A DNA stretch of 64,000 nucleotides from PXAP01 sp964520585. Its GTDB lineage: Bacteria > Bacteroidota > Bacteroidia > Bacteroidales > PUMT01. Position numbers and translations under genes: made by a program. The notes under the pieces were generated by a model that worked only from the letters and a program-made list of their open reading frames with translations, had not been told where the DNA came from and did no database searches. How positions within the stretch are numbered: position 1 is the first letter of the stretch; every line of letters starts with the position of its first letter. This document shows positions 8,499-16,993 of this stretch, in pieces. The stretch is from positions 12,437 through 76,436 of the forward strand of contig CAZFOO010000005.1 in the NCBI GenBank assembly GCA_964520585.1, given 5' to 3'.

Positions 8499-9218
8499 TT
8501 AATTATTATAATTAACCGGTTCCAAAGTCTCCGGCACATTTGAATCACGATTTTTATCGGTTATTCTCTTACTGATGCTATATGCATTCATTCTGCCTGG
8601 ATCAAATGGCTGCAATAAAGATTTCCGAAAGGATTTATCTTTATTCAGCCATTTTTTTTCAGTCACCTGATCAAGTATTACGGGCATTCTTCTTTTGCTG
8701 TTATGTATTTTAGCTGTCAGGGAGTTTGCGTCACAAGTGATGATTGAAAACGAACGTAAGATCTCCCCAGTGTGTTCATTGATCCATTCTTCCCAAATAC
8801 CGGCGAAGGAAAAAACCGGCATGTCGGGTATGAAAATAAAGAAGGGGGTTTTTCCGGTGGACTTGTGCATCCATTCGAAATAACCTGTAGCTGGTATCAA
8901 GCAGGGCCTGTAAGAATATGCACCTCTGAAACTGGGTTTTGAGTCAACAGTCTCAGCCCTTGCGTTAAGAGTTGCCGACCGAATCTTAAGTGCCTGTTCT
9001 TCATTTTTAACCCACGAAGGTACCAGTCCCCATTGCATTAATTCCATGTTTAAATCATCTGTTCTATTAACCTTATAAACAGATGGTAATGAATTGTGAT
9101 TAAATCCATTTACGTGATAATAAACCGGCTCCGGATTAATTCCGGTCCTTTTAATATTTATACCATACCGGTCTGCGATCTCCCGGGCGGTCTTCGCTAA
9201 GGAATAATGATAACACAT
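8499..9218 (-). CDS. yedK: SRAP/HMCES-family abasic-site protein (YedK)
   Basis: This 239-residue protein covalently caps abasic sites in single-stranded DNA through the amino-terminal cysteine exposed after Met removal. The catalytic set is visible: Cys2 (MCYHYS), Asn85 (LNARAET), Glu115 (GYFEW) and His172 (HNSKRRMPVIL). The WGLVPSW motif is also present near residue 63. Length and motif order fit the family. It is convergent with the htrA fragment. It was formerly called SOS-response-associated peptidase; no LexA-like site was identified here. Confidence 0.95.
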   Translation of the reverse strand: MCYHYSLAKTAREIADRYGINIKRTGINPEPVYYHVNGFNHNSLPSVYKVNRTDDLNMELMQWGLVPSWVKNEEQALKIRSATLNARAETVDSKPSFRGAYSYRPCLIPATGYFEWMHKSTGKTPFFIFIPDMPVFSFAGIWEEWINEHTGEILRSFSIITCDANSLTAKIHNSKRRMPVILDQVTEKKWLNKDKSFRKSLLQPFDPGRMNAYSISKRITDKNRDSNVPETLEPVNYNN

Positions 9219-9304
9219 AGGGACTTATTAAGTACTTTCCGTTAATGATAATGTAATAAAGCTGATACGCTTTTACATACAATTGGCTTATGAAGTCATT
9301 TCTG

Positions 9305-10228
9305 TTACTGATCCTGCTGGTCCCTTGCTTCACCAATACCAATCCTGTTCCCATCTAAATATGCGGCAATAAAAACATTTGTGATATCAAGCGATTCCAT
9401 AACCTCCTCGGCTTTTTCAAATGTTGCATAAGGACCAAAATAATATTTATACCAGTTATCCTCCTGCATCAGTTTAACCTCTTTATTACCACTGTAAATT
9501 TCCCGGATCTCCTCTTCCGGAATTTCCCGTATATGTGCGGCAATCTGCACTATATAGGTTATTCCCTCAAACGATTCTTTTATTCCTGATGTATCATTGC
9601 TTGCCTCTTGCTGAACTTTTTCCTCATTATCGTCTTTGATCACCCGTACAACTCTTTCAGGTGAATCCTCCATTATTGTGATATCATCATCCCAGTCGTA
9701 AGCATACATTACAGGATAATCCTGGTAAACACGCAGGGCTCTTCCCATATTTAACAGTGCCATCTGTTCAAGGTCATAAGCCATCATATAAATATCTTTT
9801 ACGCTGGTTAATTCTTCGGCATTCTCAGCTTCGGCTTTTAATATCTCTGCCTTGTTCAAATTCTCCAGGGCTTTGCTCTCCAATTCAAAGGCCCTGTCCA
9901 GTTCCGGTGGCAAAGTACCGGGAAGATCATCACGTTCACTTTTACAATAGCGTTCATAAATATCATATAGTTCCCGGCTGGCAGTGAAAAGTTCATTAAA
10001 CGCTTTTTCCGTATCTTCCCTGTTCTCAGATGAAGAGGCCTGTGCAATAAGATCTTCAGCATTATCCTTTCGTTGTTCTATCCGTGTCAACCTTTTTTGG
10101 TCACGATCAGAAAATTCAAGGTGAAGATTCTTTAAGTTAGACCATATATCTAATTGTAGTTCTGATGAATATAGTTTTGATGAAAATGAATTTAATATCA
10201 GAAAAATAATGATTAACAGCGGTTTCAT
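9305..10228 (-). CDS. Secreted SPOR-like domain protein
   Basis: This 307-residue protein has an N-terminal signal peptide (about 1-22). A long, highly charged helical region follows (about 30-215, probable coiled coil). Residues 223-295 resemble a SPOR domain: GITYIVQIAAHIREIP, later WYKYYFGPYATFEKAEEVM. SPOR domains bind denuded peptidoglycan glycan strands, so an envelope role is likely. It may be cotranscribed with the SRAP gene 86 bases downstream. The function of the helical part is unknown. Confidence 0.7.
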   Translation of the reverse strand: MKPLLIIIFLILNSFSSKLYSSELQLDIWSNLKNLHLEFSDRDQKRLTRIEQRKDNAEDLIAQASSSENREDTEKAFNELFTASRELYDIYERYCKSERDDLPGTLPPELDRAFELESKALENLNKAEILKAEAENAEELTSVKDIYMMAYDLEQMALLNMGRALRVYQDYPVMYAYDWDDDITIMEDSPERVVRVIKDDNEEKVQQEASNDTSGIKESFEGITYIVQIAAHIREIPEEEIREIYSGNKEVKLMQEDNWYKYYFGPYATFEKAEEVMESLDITNVFIAAYLDGNRIGIGEARDQQDQ

Positions 10229-10267
10229 ATTTATAAAATATAGTTATCAGTTATTTATTCATACGGA

Positions 10268-10275
10268 CAAACATA
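10268..10275 (-). promoter_or_regulatory. -7 box upstream of the SPOR gene
   Basis: The minus strand reads TATGTTTG, matching TAnnTTTG, 40 bases before the start codon. No clear TTG -33 element accompanies it. Confidence 0.4.
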
Positions 10276-10550
10276 AGAATTATTATAGACCGGAAGAATT
10301 TAGTGTTAATAGTTTTATCATCCAATCTTGATTTCACCCTCCCTGAATAATATGAGTCCTCAGATAATCAGGTATATGCCAAATTATCCAATTTTTAGTA
10401 CCGAGGGTAACCCGTTATCAGGGAAACCCCGTCAATGGCTATAATTTTAATTCTGATGACGACTCTGGACCGGTCAGGTAAATTTTTCATATCTTTTTTA
10501 TATAAAAGTAGTATTTTTTTCCCAATGGTATAAATTTATTCGAAAAAACC
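10276..10550. other. Gap between the SPOR and DUF2721 genes
   Basis: This completes a gap of about 320 bases between two minus-strand genes. I see no open frame, RNA gene or strong hairpin in it. Confidence 0.5.
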
Positions 10551-10952
10551 TTAACTCTTACTATCCTCTATATCACTTAGTTGAAGGTTGAGAGCGCGGA
10601 CTGATATCTGGATTTCCCATATTGAGATACCTAATGAGGCGATCAGCAGCAACAATGCAATACCGAAAACATACACAGCAGTAATCATAGAACCAATATA
10701 GATCAAAAACATGCAAACCACACAAAGTAACAAACTTGTGATACCGTATATCTGCATATGACGGATAAGAGATAACCGTAGCCTGAGATTTTTTATTTGC
10801 CCGAATAACCTTTCATCAGGGTTCTCCTTGTATTTTGCATGCAGACTTCTTACCAGTGCAGCCAGAGCAAGAAAACGGTTCGTATAAGCAAGCAGCAACA
10901 AAGAAATTGCTGAAAATAATAACGCAGGGGTTGTAAGTGTAAGATCGGTCAT
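10551..10952 (-). CDS. DUF2721 membrane protein
   Basis: A small inner-membrane protein of about 133 residues opens with TLTTPALLFSAISLLLLAYT, the DUF2721 signature. A basic cytoplasmic stretch follows (about 30-60), then two further membrane helices and a polar tail. I chose the ATG at 10952. A longer reading to 11000 would overlap the end of the upstream gene and adds only a poor 16-residue leader. It is close behind the AEC transporter and likely in one operon. No biochemical function is known for the family. Confidence 0.82.
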   Translation of the reverse strand: MTDLTLTTPALLFSAISLLLLAYTNRFLALAALVRSLHAKYKENPDERLFGQIKNLRLRLSLIRHMQIYGITSLLLCVVCMFLIYIGSMITAVYVFGIALLLLIASLGISIWEIQISVRALNLQLSDIEDSKS

Positions 10953-10980
10953 AATTAATTTTCTTATATTGTTATGAATT

Positions 10981-11940
10981 TTAAAATGTAATGGTTTCAA
11001 TCATCCAGTAGAGAAAAGGAAGAGTAAACAGACTCATTAACGTGGAGATGAAAACATTTTCCATTGCATGAGCATCATCGGCGTTAAATTTTTTTGCAAG
11101 GACAACGATTATCGCCATACAGGGTGTGCCGGATTGTAAGATTACAACTGAAAAAGCCACTGGGTCAATATTTAAAGATAGTAAATTTAGTATCGCTTTA
11201 AATATTATTATAAGTAAAACAGGAGAGATAACCATTTTATTAATGGACAGCAGGTACGTCTGACCTCTTTTGAATACCTTCCGGATATTTGTTTGGGCAA
11301 GCATGCTGCCAATATATAGCATTGATAAATAGCTGGTTGTTTCGCCCAGTCCGGTCAATGGGGTGTCAATAACTTTAGGTATGCTTATTCCCGAAAGCAT
11401 AAACATGATTCCTGCGAAAAATGCTATGGTATTGGGGTTTATAAGATTCTTCATTTTCTGTCCCATACTGGGAGATGACGAATAATTAAGTAAATTCACT
11501 CCTATAGTCCACATCACTGAAGTTGAAGCAAGGTAAAACAACGTAGCATAAAAAAGTGCTTCTCCTCCAGGGAAGAGTGCATTCATCAATGGAAAACCCA
11601 GGAAAACTATATTACCGAAAGCAGTATGAAGAATATGAATTGCATAAGTTTCTCTTCCCAGTTTCTGTGCAATCGCGGATAGCTTCCCTGTGAATAGCAG
11701 GAAAAATAATGAAGCCAGTGCCATTACAATTACCAGCAAACCATTATTGAGCAGTTCAACAGTAATATCCAGTGTGGTAAAGGAACTTAGTATAAGCAAG
11801 GGAAGTGTAATATTGAATACCAGCGAGGCAATGCCCTCTTTCAATTTTTCTGTAATAATACCCGCTTTTGCGGCAATAACGCCAATGCAGACAATTACAC
11901 CCAGAATGGTTATTTGATTAAGTATTATCTCAGATTGCAC
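10981..11940 (-). CDS. AEC-family (auxin efflux carrier-like) transporter
   Basis: This 319-residue protein has about ten membrane helices. AEC features are visible: an N-terminal LVFNITLPLLILSSF helix with the family-typical N-x-x-LP, and a C-terminal PxxA-type bundle with SGTPCMAIIVVLAKKF. Bacterial members export or exchange small carboxylates such as malate, but the substrate cannot be told here. The start codon is GTG. A TAGTTTTG box lies 18 bases upstream. Confidence 0.9.
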   Translation of the reverse strand: MQSEIILNQITILGVIVCIGVIAAKAGIITEKLKEGIASLVFNITLPLLILSSFTTLDITVELLNNGLLVIVMALASLFFLLFTGKLSAIAQKLGRETYAIHILHTAFGNIVFLGFPLMNALFPGGEALFYATLFYLASTSVMWTIGVNLLNYSSSPSMGQKMKNLINPNTIAFFAGIMFMLSGISIPKVIDTPLTGLGETTSYLSMLYIGSMLAQTNIRKVFKRGQTYLLSINKMVISPVLLIIIFKAILNLLSLNIDPVAFSVVILQSGTPCMAIIVVLAKKFNADDAHAMENVFISTLMSLFTLPFLYWMIETITF

Positions 11941-11957
11941 ACCTTTTATTTAATGCG

Positions 11958-12055
11958 CAAAACTATAAAATTTAAGTAATATCTCAATATAGCAGCGATT
12001 ATTATGCAGATCGGAAATGAAAGCATGGTGGTTATTAAAAAAACATTTAGGTTTG
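11958..12055. promoter_or_regulatory. Divergent promoter region
   Basis: Two TAnnTTTG boxes face outward: TAGTTTTG on the minus strand (11958-11965) for the AEC gene, and TAGGTTTG on the plus strand (12048-12055) for the GH13 gene, whose leader would be about 16 bases. No clear TTG -33 elements were found. Confidence 0.45.
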
Positions 12056-12077
12056 CCTTAAATTTTCACTAATTTAA

Positions 12078-13808
12078 ATGAAGCCGGTTATTTACCAGAT
12101 ATTTGTCAGACTTTTCGGCAATAAGTCCACCGAAGTAAAAGTTTATGGCACCATAGATGAAAATGGATGTGGAAAATTTGAAGATATTAATGAATCAGCA
12201 CTTAATTCCTTAAAAGACTTTGGAATTACCCACATCTGGTATACCGGTATTATTGAACATGCTGTAGCAAATGATTATTCACAATTTGGTATTGAGAATG
12301 ATTATCCTGAAATTGTTAAGGGAAGAGCCGGTTCACCATATGCAATAAAAGATTATTATGATGTTAATCCCGATCTGGCCAATGATATTCCCGGCAGAAT
12401 GCGGGAATTCGACGAACTTATAGCGAGGACACATGCTGCTGGAATTAAAGTAATAATTGATTTTGTACCTAATCACCTGGCAAGATTATATAAATCAGAT
12501 GAAACCCCACATGCGAACAATGATGATTTTGGGGCTAATGATACCCCTGAGGAATCTTTTTCAGCAAAAAATGATTTTTATTACTTTCCAGGAGAAGCAC
12601 TTAAACTTCCTGATGAGGTCTTAAAAAGAAATGCTGTCATAACCGATTATAGAAAAAATCCTTCCCCATATACAGAATTCCCCGCAAGGGCTACAGGAAA
12701 TGATTGTTTCAGGCCTGATCCTGGTATCGGAGACTGGTACGAAACGGTAAAGCTTAATTATGGAATAGATTATCTTAAGGGAAAACAAAAACATTTTCAA
12801 CCCCTTCCTCCTGTATGGGAAAAGATGAAGTCAGTAATACTTTACTGGGCAAACCGCAAAGTTGATGGCTTCAGGGTTGATATGGCTGAAATGGTGCCGC
12901 TGGAATTCTGGGAATGGCTTATACCTGTCATAAAATACCAATATTCTGAAATAATATTTATAGCAGAAATATATCAACCTCATCTATATAAAGATTTCAT
13001 TGAAACCGGCGGATTTGATTTTTTATATGATAAAATAGATTTTTATGAATCGACCCGCAATGTGATTGAAGGAAAGGAAGATATTGGTTCATTTACAAGG
13101 TGCTGGCAGCGAATAGGCCAGCTTGAAAAAAATATGCTCAGGTTTCTTGAAAATCATGATGAACAAAGAATTGCATCCCGGTTTTTTGCCGGGAATCCAT
13201 GGAAAGCAATTCCGGGAATGGTACTTGCTGCCACAATGAATTCGGGACCATTATTATTGTATTCCGGACAGGAAGTTGGTGAACCGGCTGAAGGAAGCAG
13301 TGGTTTCAGTGGTGATGACGGACGCACAAGTATTTTTGATTATTGGACTGTACCTAATCTTCAACTATGGATGAACGCTGGAGAGTTCAATGAAGAAGCA
13401 CTCCCGGCAGATCTGGCGGATTTAAGAAATGTTTATGCCGGGATAATCAGGCTATGCCATGATCACAGAATGTTCAGCCAAGGAGGATTTTATGACCTGA
13501 TGTGGATAAATCAGGAAATGATTGAATCTACCAATGCAAGAATATTTGCATACTTACGTTATGATAACCGGGAATCATCCGTGATTATATTAAATTTCGC
13601 CAATGTTTTTTACAGAGATGTAAATCTATATATTCCGGAAGATGCCTGCAAGTTAATGCATTGCAAAGATGGAAGCAATCTTGTTAAAATAATATCCTTC
13701 CCTTATGGCAATGATTTTGCAATAAGGGAAATGACAGATGGCCCGCTGAAATATACTTTTAATATTGCACCCCATTCTGCCATTATTATGTTTCTTGAAA
13801 GTTTTTAA
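12078..13808 (+). CDS. GH13 alpha-amylase-family glycoside hydrolase
   Basis: A 576-residue TIM-barrel enzyme acting on alpha-glucans. The four GH13 regions are visible: VIIDFVPNH (region I), GFRVDMAEM with nucleophile Asp268, IFIAEIY with acid/base Glu297, and FLENHDEQR with the transition-state Asp361. A short C-terminal beta domain follows (about 480-576). There is no signal peptide, so it should act in the cytoplasm on glycogen or imported maltodextrin. The exact specificity (amylase, branching or other transfer) is not readable. It is transcribed alone. Confidence 0.9.
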   Translation: MKPVIYQIFVRLFGNKSTEVKVYGTIDENGCGKFEDINESALNSLKDFGITHIWYTGIIEHAVANDYSQFGIENDYPEIVKGRAGSPYAIKDYYDVNPDLANDIPGRMREFDELIARTHAAGIKVIIDFVPNHLARLYKSDETPHANNDDFGANDTPEESFSAKNDFYYFPGEALKLPDEVLKRNAVITDYRKNPSPYTEFPARATGNDCFRPDPGIGDWYETVKLNYGIDYLKGKQKHFQPLPPVWEKMKSVILYWANRKVDGFRVDMAEMVPLEFWEWLIPVIKYQYSEIIFIAEIYQPHLYKDFIETGGFDFLYDKIDFYESTRNVIEGKEDIGSFTRCWQRIGQLEKNMLRFLENHDEQRIASRFFAGNPWKAIPGMVLAATMNSGPLLLYSGQEVGEPAEGSSGFSGDDGRTSIFDYWTVPNLQLWMNAGEFNEEALPADLADLRNVYAGIIRLCHDHRMFSQGGFYDLMWINQEMIESTNARIFAYLRYDNRESSVIILNFANVFYRDVNLYIPEDACKLMHCKDGSNLVKIISFPYGNDFAIREMTDGPLKYTFNIAPHSAIIMFLESF

Positions 13809-13824
13809 TATTTGAGGCCCGTTT

Positions 13825-13832
13825 TATCTTTG
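13825..13832 (+). promoter_or_regulatory. -7 box for the TonB-like gene
   Basis: TATCTTTG lies 24 bases before the start codon at 13856, just after the GH13 stop. An AGGAG sequence (13844-13848) precedes the start, an unusual Shine-Dalgarno for this window. Confidence 0.5.
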
Positions 13833-13855
13833 CGGGATATTTCCAGGAGTAAAAT

Positions 13856-14596
13856 ATGTTTTATATGCTGAGTTTTATAAGAGAAAATATCAACGGTTTT
13901 CTTGGTACCCTGATCTTCCACCTCCTTTTAGTAGTGGTGATTATGGCAACAAGGCTTTCGTCGGTAAGCCATCAGTCTGAACAGAGCATGCTAATTGAAT
14001 TTGATAGTGACGTTACAGAAGAGGAATTCCGGGAGCTTACAGAATCTCTTATGAATCGGGATGATTTTGCTGAGGATACGGAAAGCGATCAGCTGAGAAG
14101 AAATATTGCAGTCAATGTTTCAGAGGAAAGACCTGTGCCAGATGAGTTCAGGGAAATGTCGCCAGATCAGATGTCGGAGCTGGACGATCGTGTGGATGAA
14201 ATTCTTAATAACGCTGCTAACGGGAAAATGCCGGAGCCGGAACAACCGGACATGAATTTTGAATTGCCAACAGATACTTCGGACCAGAAAAATATTAATG
14301 ACGAACCATATACAGGACCAACTACCATTACTTATGATCTGCCGGGCCGTATTCATCTTAGGATGCCTGTGCCGGTATATAAATGTCCGGGTGGAGGAAT
14401 AGTAGAAGTGAAAATTTCTGTAAACCGGCAGGGGAAAGTTATCAGTGCAAATATTGATGGTGATCCGGGGAGCTTTAATGAAAGATGTATTTTTCAGATG
14501 GCTCTAGAAGCAGCGACAGGAAGCATATTTGACGAGAAGTCCGATGCCCCGCCTGTGCAGGATGGCACTATTACATTTCATTTTCAAAAACAATAA
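13856..14596 (+). CDS. TonB-like energy-transduction protein
   Basis: A 246-residue protein with one N-terminal membrane helix (about 12-32). A long acidic, Pro/Glu-rich periplasmic spacer follows (about 45-165), then a C-terminal domain with VEVKISVNRQGKVISANIDG (about 180-200), resembling TonB C-terminal folds. The architecture suits a periplasm-spanning linker to outer-membrane receptors. The usual YP TonB-box-binding motif is not obvious, and no ExbBD is adjacent, so a structural paralogue is possible. Confidence 0.65.
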   Translation: MFYMLSFIRENINGFLGTLIFHLLLVVVIMATRLSSVSHQSEQSMLIEFDSDVTEEEFRELTESLMNRDDFAEDTESDQLRRNIAVNVSEERPVPDEFREMSPDQMSELDDRVDEILNNAANGKMPEPEQPDMNFELPTDTSDQKNINDEPYTGPTTITYDLPGRIHLRMPVPVYKCPGGGIVEVKISVNRQGKVISANIDGDPGSFNERCIFQMALEAATGSIFDEKSDAPPVQDGTITFHFQKQ

Positions 14597-14701
14597 AAAT
14601 CATAGTATGATTGTTTTTGGAAATGTTTTTTTGTTTAATTTTCCGGATATATTTGTTCTTAAGAAAAGTTTTGCAAAATTAAATTTATGTGTCTTTTACT
14701 T

Positions 14702-15004
14702 ATGGAAAAAAAACGATTGATAGTCAATATGGATAACCTTCCTGCAGGAGTGCATGAAGCAATCCGCAAAAAATACCCTAATGGGTATAATGACTACATT
14801 ATTAAGGTTCCCAAGGGGGAAGCCGATTTTTTTCATGCTATTACCGTTGATACAGAAACGGCAAGTTATCTGGTTAAGGTAAATGTAAAGATTGATTCAA
14901 TATCTGATAATGATGAAAAGGATGCTGAAGAAGATGACATTGAGGTAGATGAGCAAAACCTGACAGGCGATATCCCGGATGATATTGAGGACATAGATGA
15001 TTGA
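14702..15004 (+). CDS. Conserved-looking small acidic protein
   Basis: About 100 residues. The start is best placed at the ATG at 14702 (MEKKRLIVNMDNLP); an upstream ATG five codons earlier adds only hydrophobic residues. The N-terminal two thirds look like a small alpha/beta domain (EAIRKKYPNGYNDYIIKVPK, then AITVDTETASYLVKVNVKI). The last 35 residues are almost wholly Asp/Glu, a disordered acidic tail. I do not know the function. It precedes the siaC-like gene on the same strand, 124 bases apart. Confidence 0.65.
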   Translation: MEKKRLIVNMDNLPAGVHEAIRKKYPNGYNDYIIKVPKGEADFFHAITVDTETASYLVKVNVKIDSISDNDEKDAEEDDIEVDEQNLTGDIPDDIEDIDD

Positions 15005-15128
15005 TATACCGGATTATTATAAATCCTCTATTTTTTGCAAGGTCATTCCCCGGTGTTGCTATATTGAATTAATTAGCTATATTTAAGCCTAATTCCATAT
15101 TTAAGCGTGAATCTATATAAAGGCGACA

Positions 15129-15500
15129 ATGGAGCCAATCTATATTGACGGAACCAACAGAACACCTTTTGTGAGTCTGGATCCATCGGGTAAATTCAAA
15201 ATAAGGGGAAGATCAATTCACGAAAATCCTTCCAAATTTTTTGATCCTATAATGAACTGGATGGAAGCATACCTACGTGATCCTGTGGAAACAACCGTAT
15301 TTGATATTGAACTGGAATATTTCAATAGTGGGTCATCCCGCTATATCCTTGAGATACTAAGGCTTCTGATGGAAGATGGCGGGGATAAGAATCTTATAAT
15401 CAACTGGTATTTTGAAGATGGTGATGATGACTTGCTGGAACGTGGTCAGTACTATGAGTCAATTCTTAACACTAAGTTTAATTTTATTGAATTTCAATAA
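15129..15500 (+). CDS. siaC: SiaC-family regulatory phosphoprotein (DUF1987)
   Basis: A 123-residue cytoplasmic protein with the family-typical opening (IYIDGTNRTPFVSLDPSGKFKIRGRS), where the serine/threonine neighbourhood is phosphorylated in characterised members. It also has SSRYILEILRLL and the acidic INWYFEDGDDD near the end. In Pseudomonas, SiaC is controlled by a kinase/phosphatase pair and activates a diguanylate cyclase. No such partners are in this window, so its client here is unknown. Its 3' end overlaps the convergent small zinc-ribbon gene by 17 bases. Confidence 0.85.
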   Translation: MEPIYIDGTNRTPFVSLDPSGKFKIRGRSIHENPSKFFDPIMNWMEAYLRDPVETTVFDIELEYFNSGSSRYILEILRLLMEDGGDKNLIINWYFEDGDDDLLERGQYYESILNTKFNFIEFQ

Positions 15501-15669
15501 ATATGTTTTCGCCATCCTTCTCTTCTTTTTCGATTTCAAGTGCTACTTTCCACCCAATCCTGTGATCATGGAGGTCTAGTAGTTCGCTTATACATCCCGG
15601 ACATATTTCTTCCTTTGCAATATGGTTTTTGCACCGCGGACATAGTTGGTCTGCCTTATTTTCATCCAT
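15484..15669 (-). CDS. Small putative zinc-ribbon protein
   Basis: Sixty-one residues carry two C-x2-C knuckles, CPRC (residues 10-13) and CPGC (28-31), which could bind one zinc ion. A helical tail with alternating charges follows. I do not recognise a named family. It converges on the siaC-like gene and overlaps it by 17 bases. It lies 146 bases downstream of the unrecognised 320-residue gene on the same strand, so the two may be cotranscribed. The paired cysteine motifs make chance unlikely for such a short frame. Confidence 0.5.
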   Translation of the reverse strand: MDENKADQLCPRCKNHIAKEEICPGCISELLDLHDHRIGWKVALEIEKEEKDGENIFIEIQ

Positions 15670-15815
15670 ATATTCCGTAATTATTAGCTTCGCACCTGGT
15701 CTTACTTATTTTGTGTACGCCGGATAAAGATTATTTGTTGCGGAATATCTGTTAATTATAACATCCGGTAAGCCATAAAACTTAAATTGCACCAAAATGC
15801 TTTATTTGTAGGTAT

Positions 15816-16778
15816 TTAAAGGAAGGAGTCTTCATCATTACTGAATAAAACCTTACATACCATGGGGGCTCCTGCAGGATTCCGGTTATATGCTGCGGGA
15901 GCATGTCCCGAGTCAATGCTCCAAACCTCAATATCCGGATATCTTGCGGCAAGAAGCAGGGAAGAAAGAGTAAAAGGCTTTGGCCCGGCAGGAAGAATTG
16001 ATACCCGGTAATTAAGTCTTAGTTTCATTGTAAGTGAAGTGAGAAGAGAATCTGTTTCTTTGAAATCTTCAACCGGGTACCTGTATATATGTTCTTCCGG
16101 AAGACATCTTAAAATCTGCCGGTTATTTTTAGTAACCCTGTCGGCATAGCGGCTGTCAAAGGCAGGATCAGAATAAAAGACATAAATAATTTTATAGTTA
16201 ATTGAATCAATAATTTCCCTGGTCAGAAATCTTTCATAACCAAGTCCGAGAATAAGGGCAAGTGGTTTTTCACTTTGAATATTTGCACTTAACAAGCCAT
16301 TTGGTGAATTAAGCATTACTTTTCCCTCCGGATTTACAGGTTCTGAAAAAACTGCAGATGTATAGGAAAAATATACTTCCAGATTATTTATGGATAATTC
16401 TTTTGAGATAAAGTATTCCAGCATCCCGGCATACCATATTTTGCTCATGCATGAATAATCAATCAAAATACTTATCTTTTCCGTTTCAATGTGAGATTCA
16501 AAAATCTCATCCAGAAGCAGGGTTACTCTGTCCTTTTTATTGGCAGATTCTTCTATGAAATTAAATCCTTCATCATAAAATCGTTTATCATTTTTTTCTC
16601 TGAACAGGATATCTTTTTTATCGTCAAAGGCAAGAGTTATTCTATTCCCGGCTTCAATTTCAATACTGTCAATAAGATAAGTACATCTGTTTTCATATCC
16701 TGATGCAGTTATGAAATAGTTGAAATATTTATCTTTTAGATGATCAAATCCTATTTGATGAGCAAAAATTAAATCCAT
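15816..16778 (-). CDS. Unrecognised 320-residue alpha/beta protein
   Basis: I cannot name this family. It looks two-lobed. The first lobe starts with ITASGYENRC (about 23-32) and has a strand/motif ILIDYSCMSK (about 103-112). The second starts ALILGLGYERF (about 173-183), repeating the G-Y-E pattern, and ends with ILPAGPKPFTLSS (about 260-272) followed by a strand, as in Rossmann-like sensor or enzyme folds. There is no signal peptide or membrane segment. Proteins with a GYExR opening and a D-x-S-x-x-[SR] motif are, in my recollection, often uncharacterised and sometimes near defence genes, but nothing else here indicates defence. Confidence 0.75.
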   Translation of the reverse strand: MDLIFAHQIGFDHLKDKYFNYFITASGYENRCTYLIDSIEIEAGNRITLAFDDKKDILFREKNDKRFYDEGFNFIEESANKKDRVTLLLDEIFESHIETEKISILIDYSCMSKIWYAGMLEYFISKELSINNLEVYFSYTSAVFSEPVNPEGKVMLNSPNGLLSANIQSEKPLALILGLGYERFLTREIIDSINYKIIYVFYSDPAFDSRYADRVTKNNRQILRCLPEEHIYRYPVEDFKETDSLLTSLTMKLRLNYRVSILPAGPKPFTLSSLLLAARYPDIEVWSIDSGHAPAAYNRNPAGAPMVCKVLFSNDEDSFL

Positions 16779-16993
16779 ATAAGCAAGAGATAACCCAGAC
16801 CGGGGCGATAAATATAGAAAGTTATTATTGATAAAAAAAACGTTCTTAGGTAACCTTAAGGTAAAATTTCGGGAAATAATAAGGGAGTTCTTAAATTATT
16901 GAATTTTTTTATATGTTTACATGTTTTATAACATAAGGCATTCTATTTGAATCTCTTGTAAGAGCCTTATTATCAAACCATAAGTAATAAATA

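Noticed and set aside
16853..16862. ACCTTAAGGT palindrome upstream of accC
   Set aside because: Ten bases without flanking symmetry or a second copy; chance occurrence is plausible.
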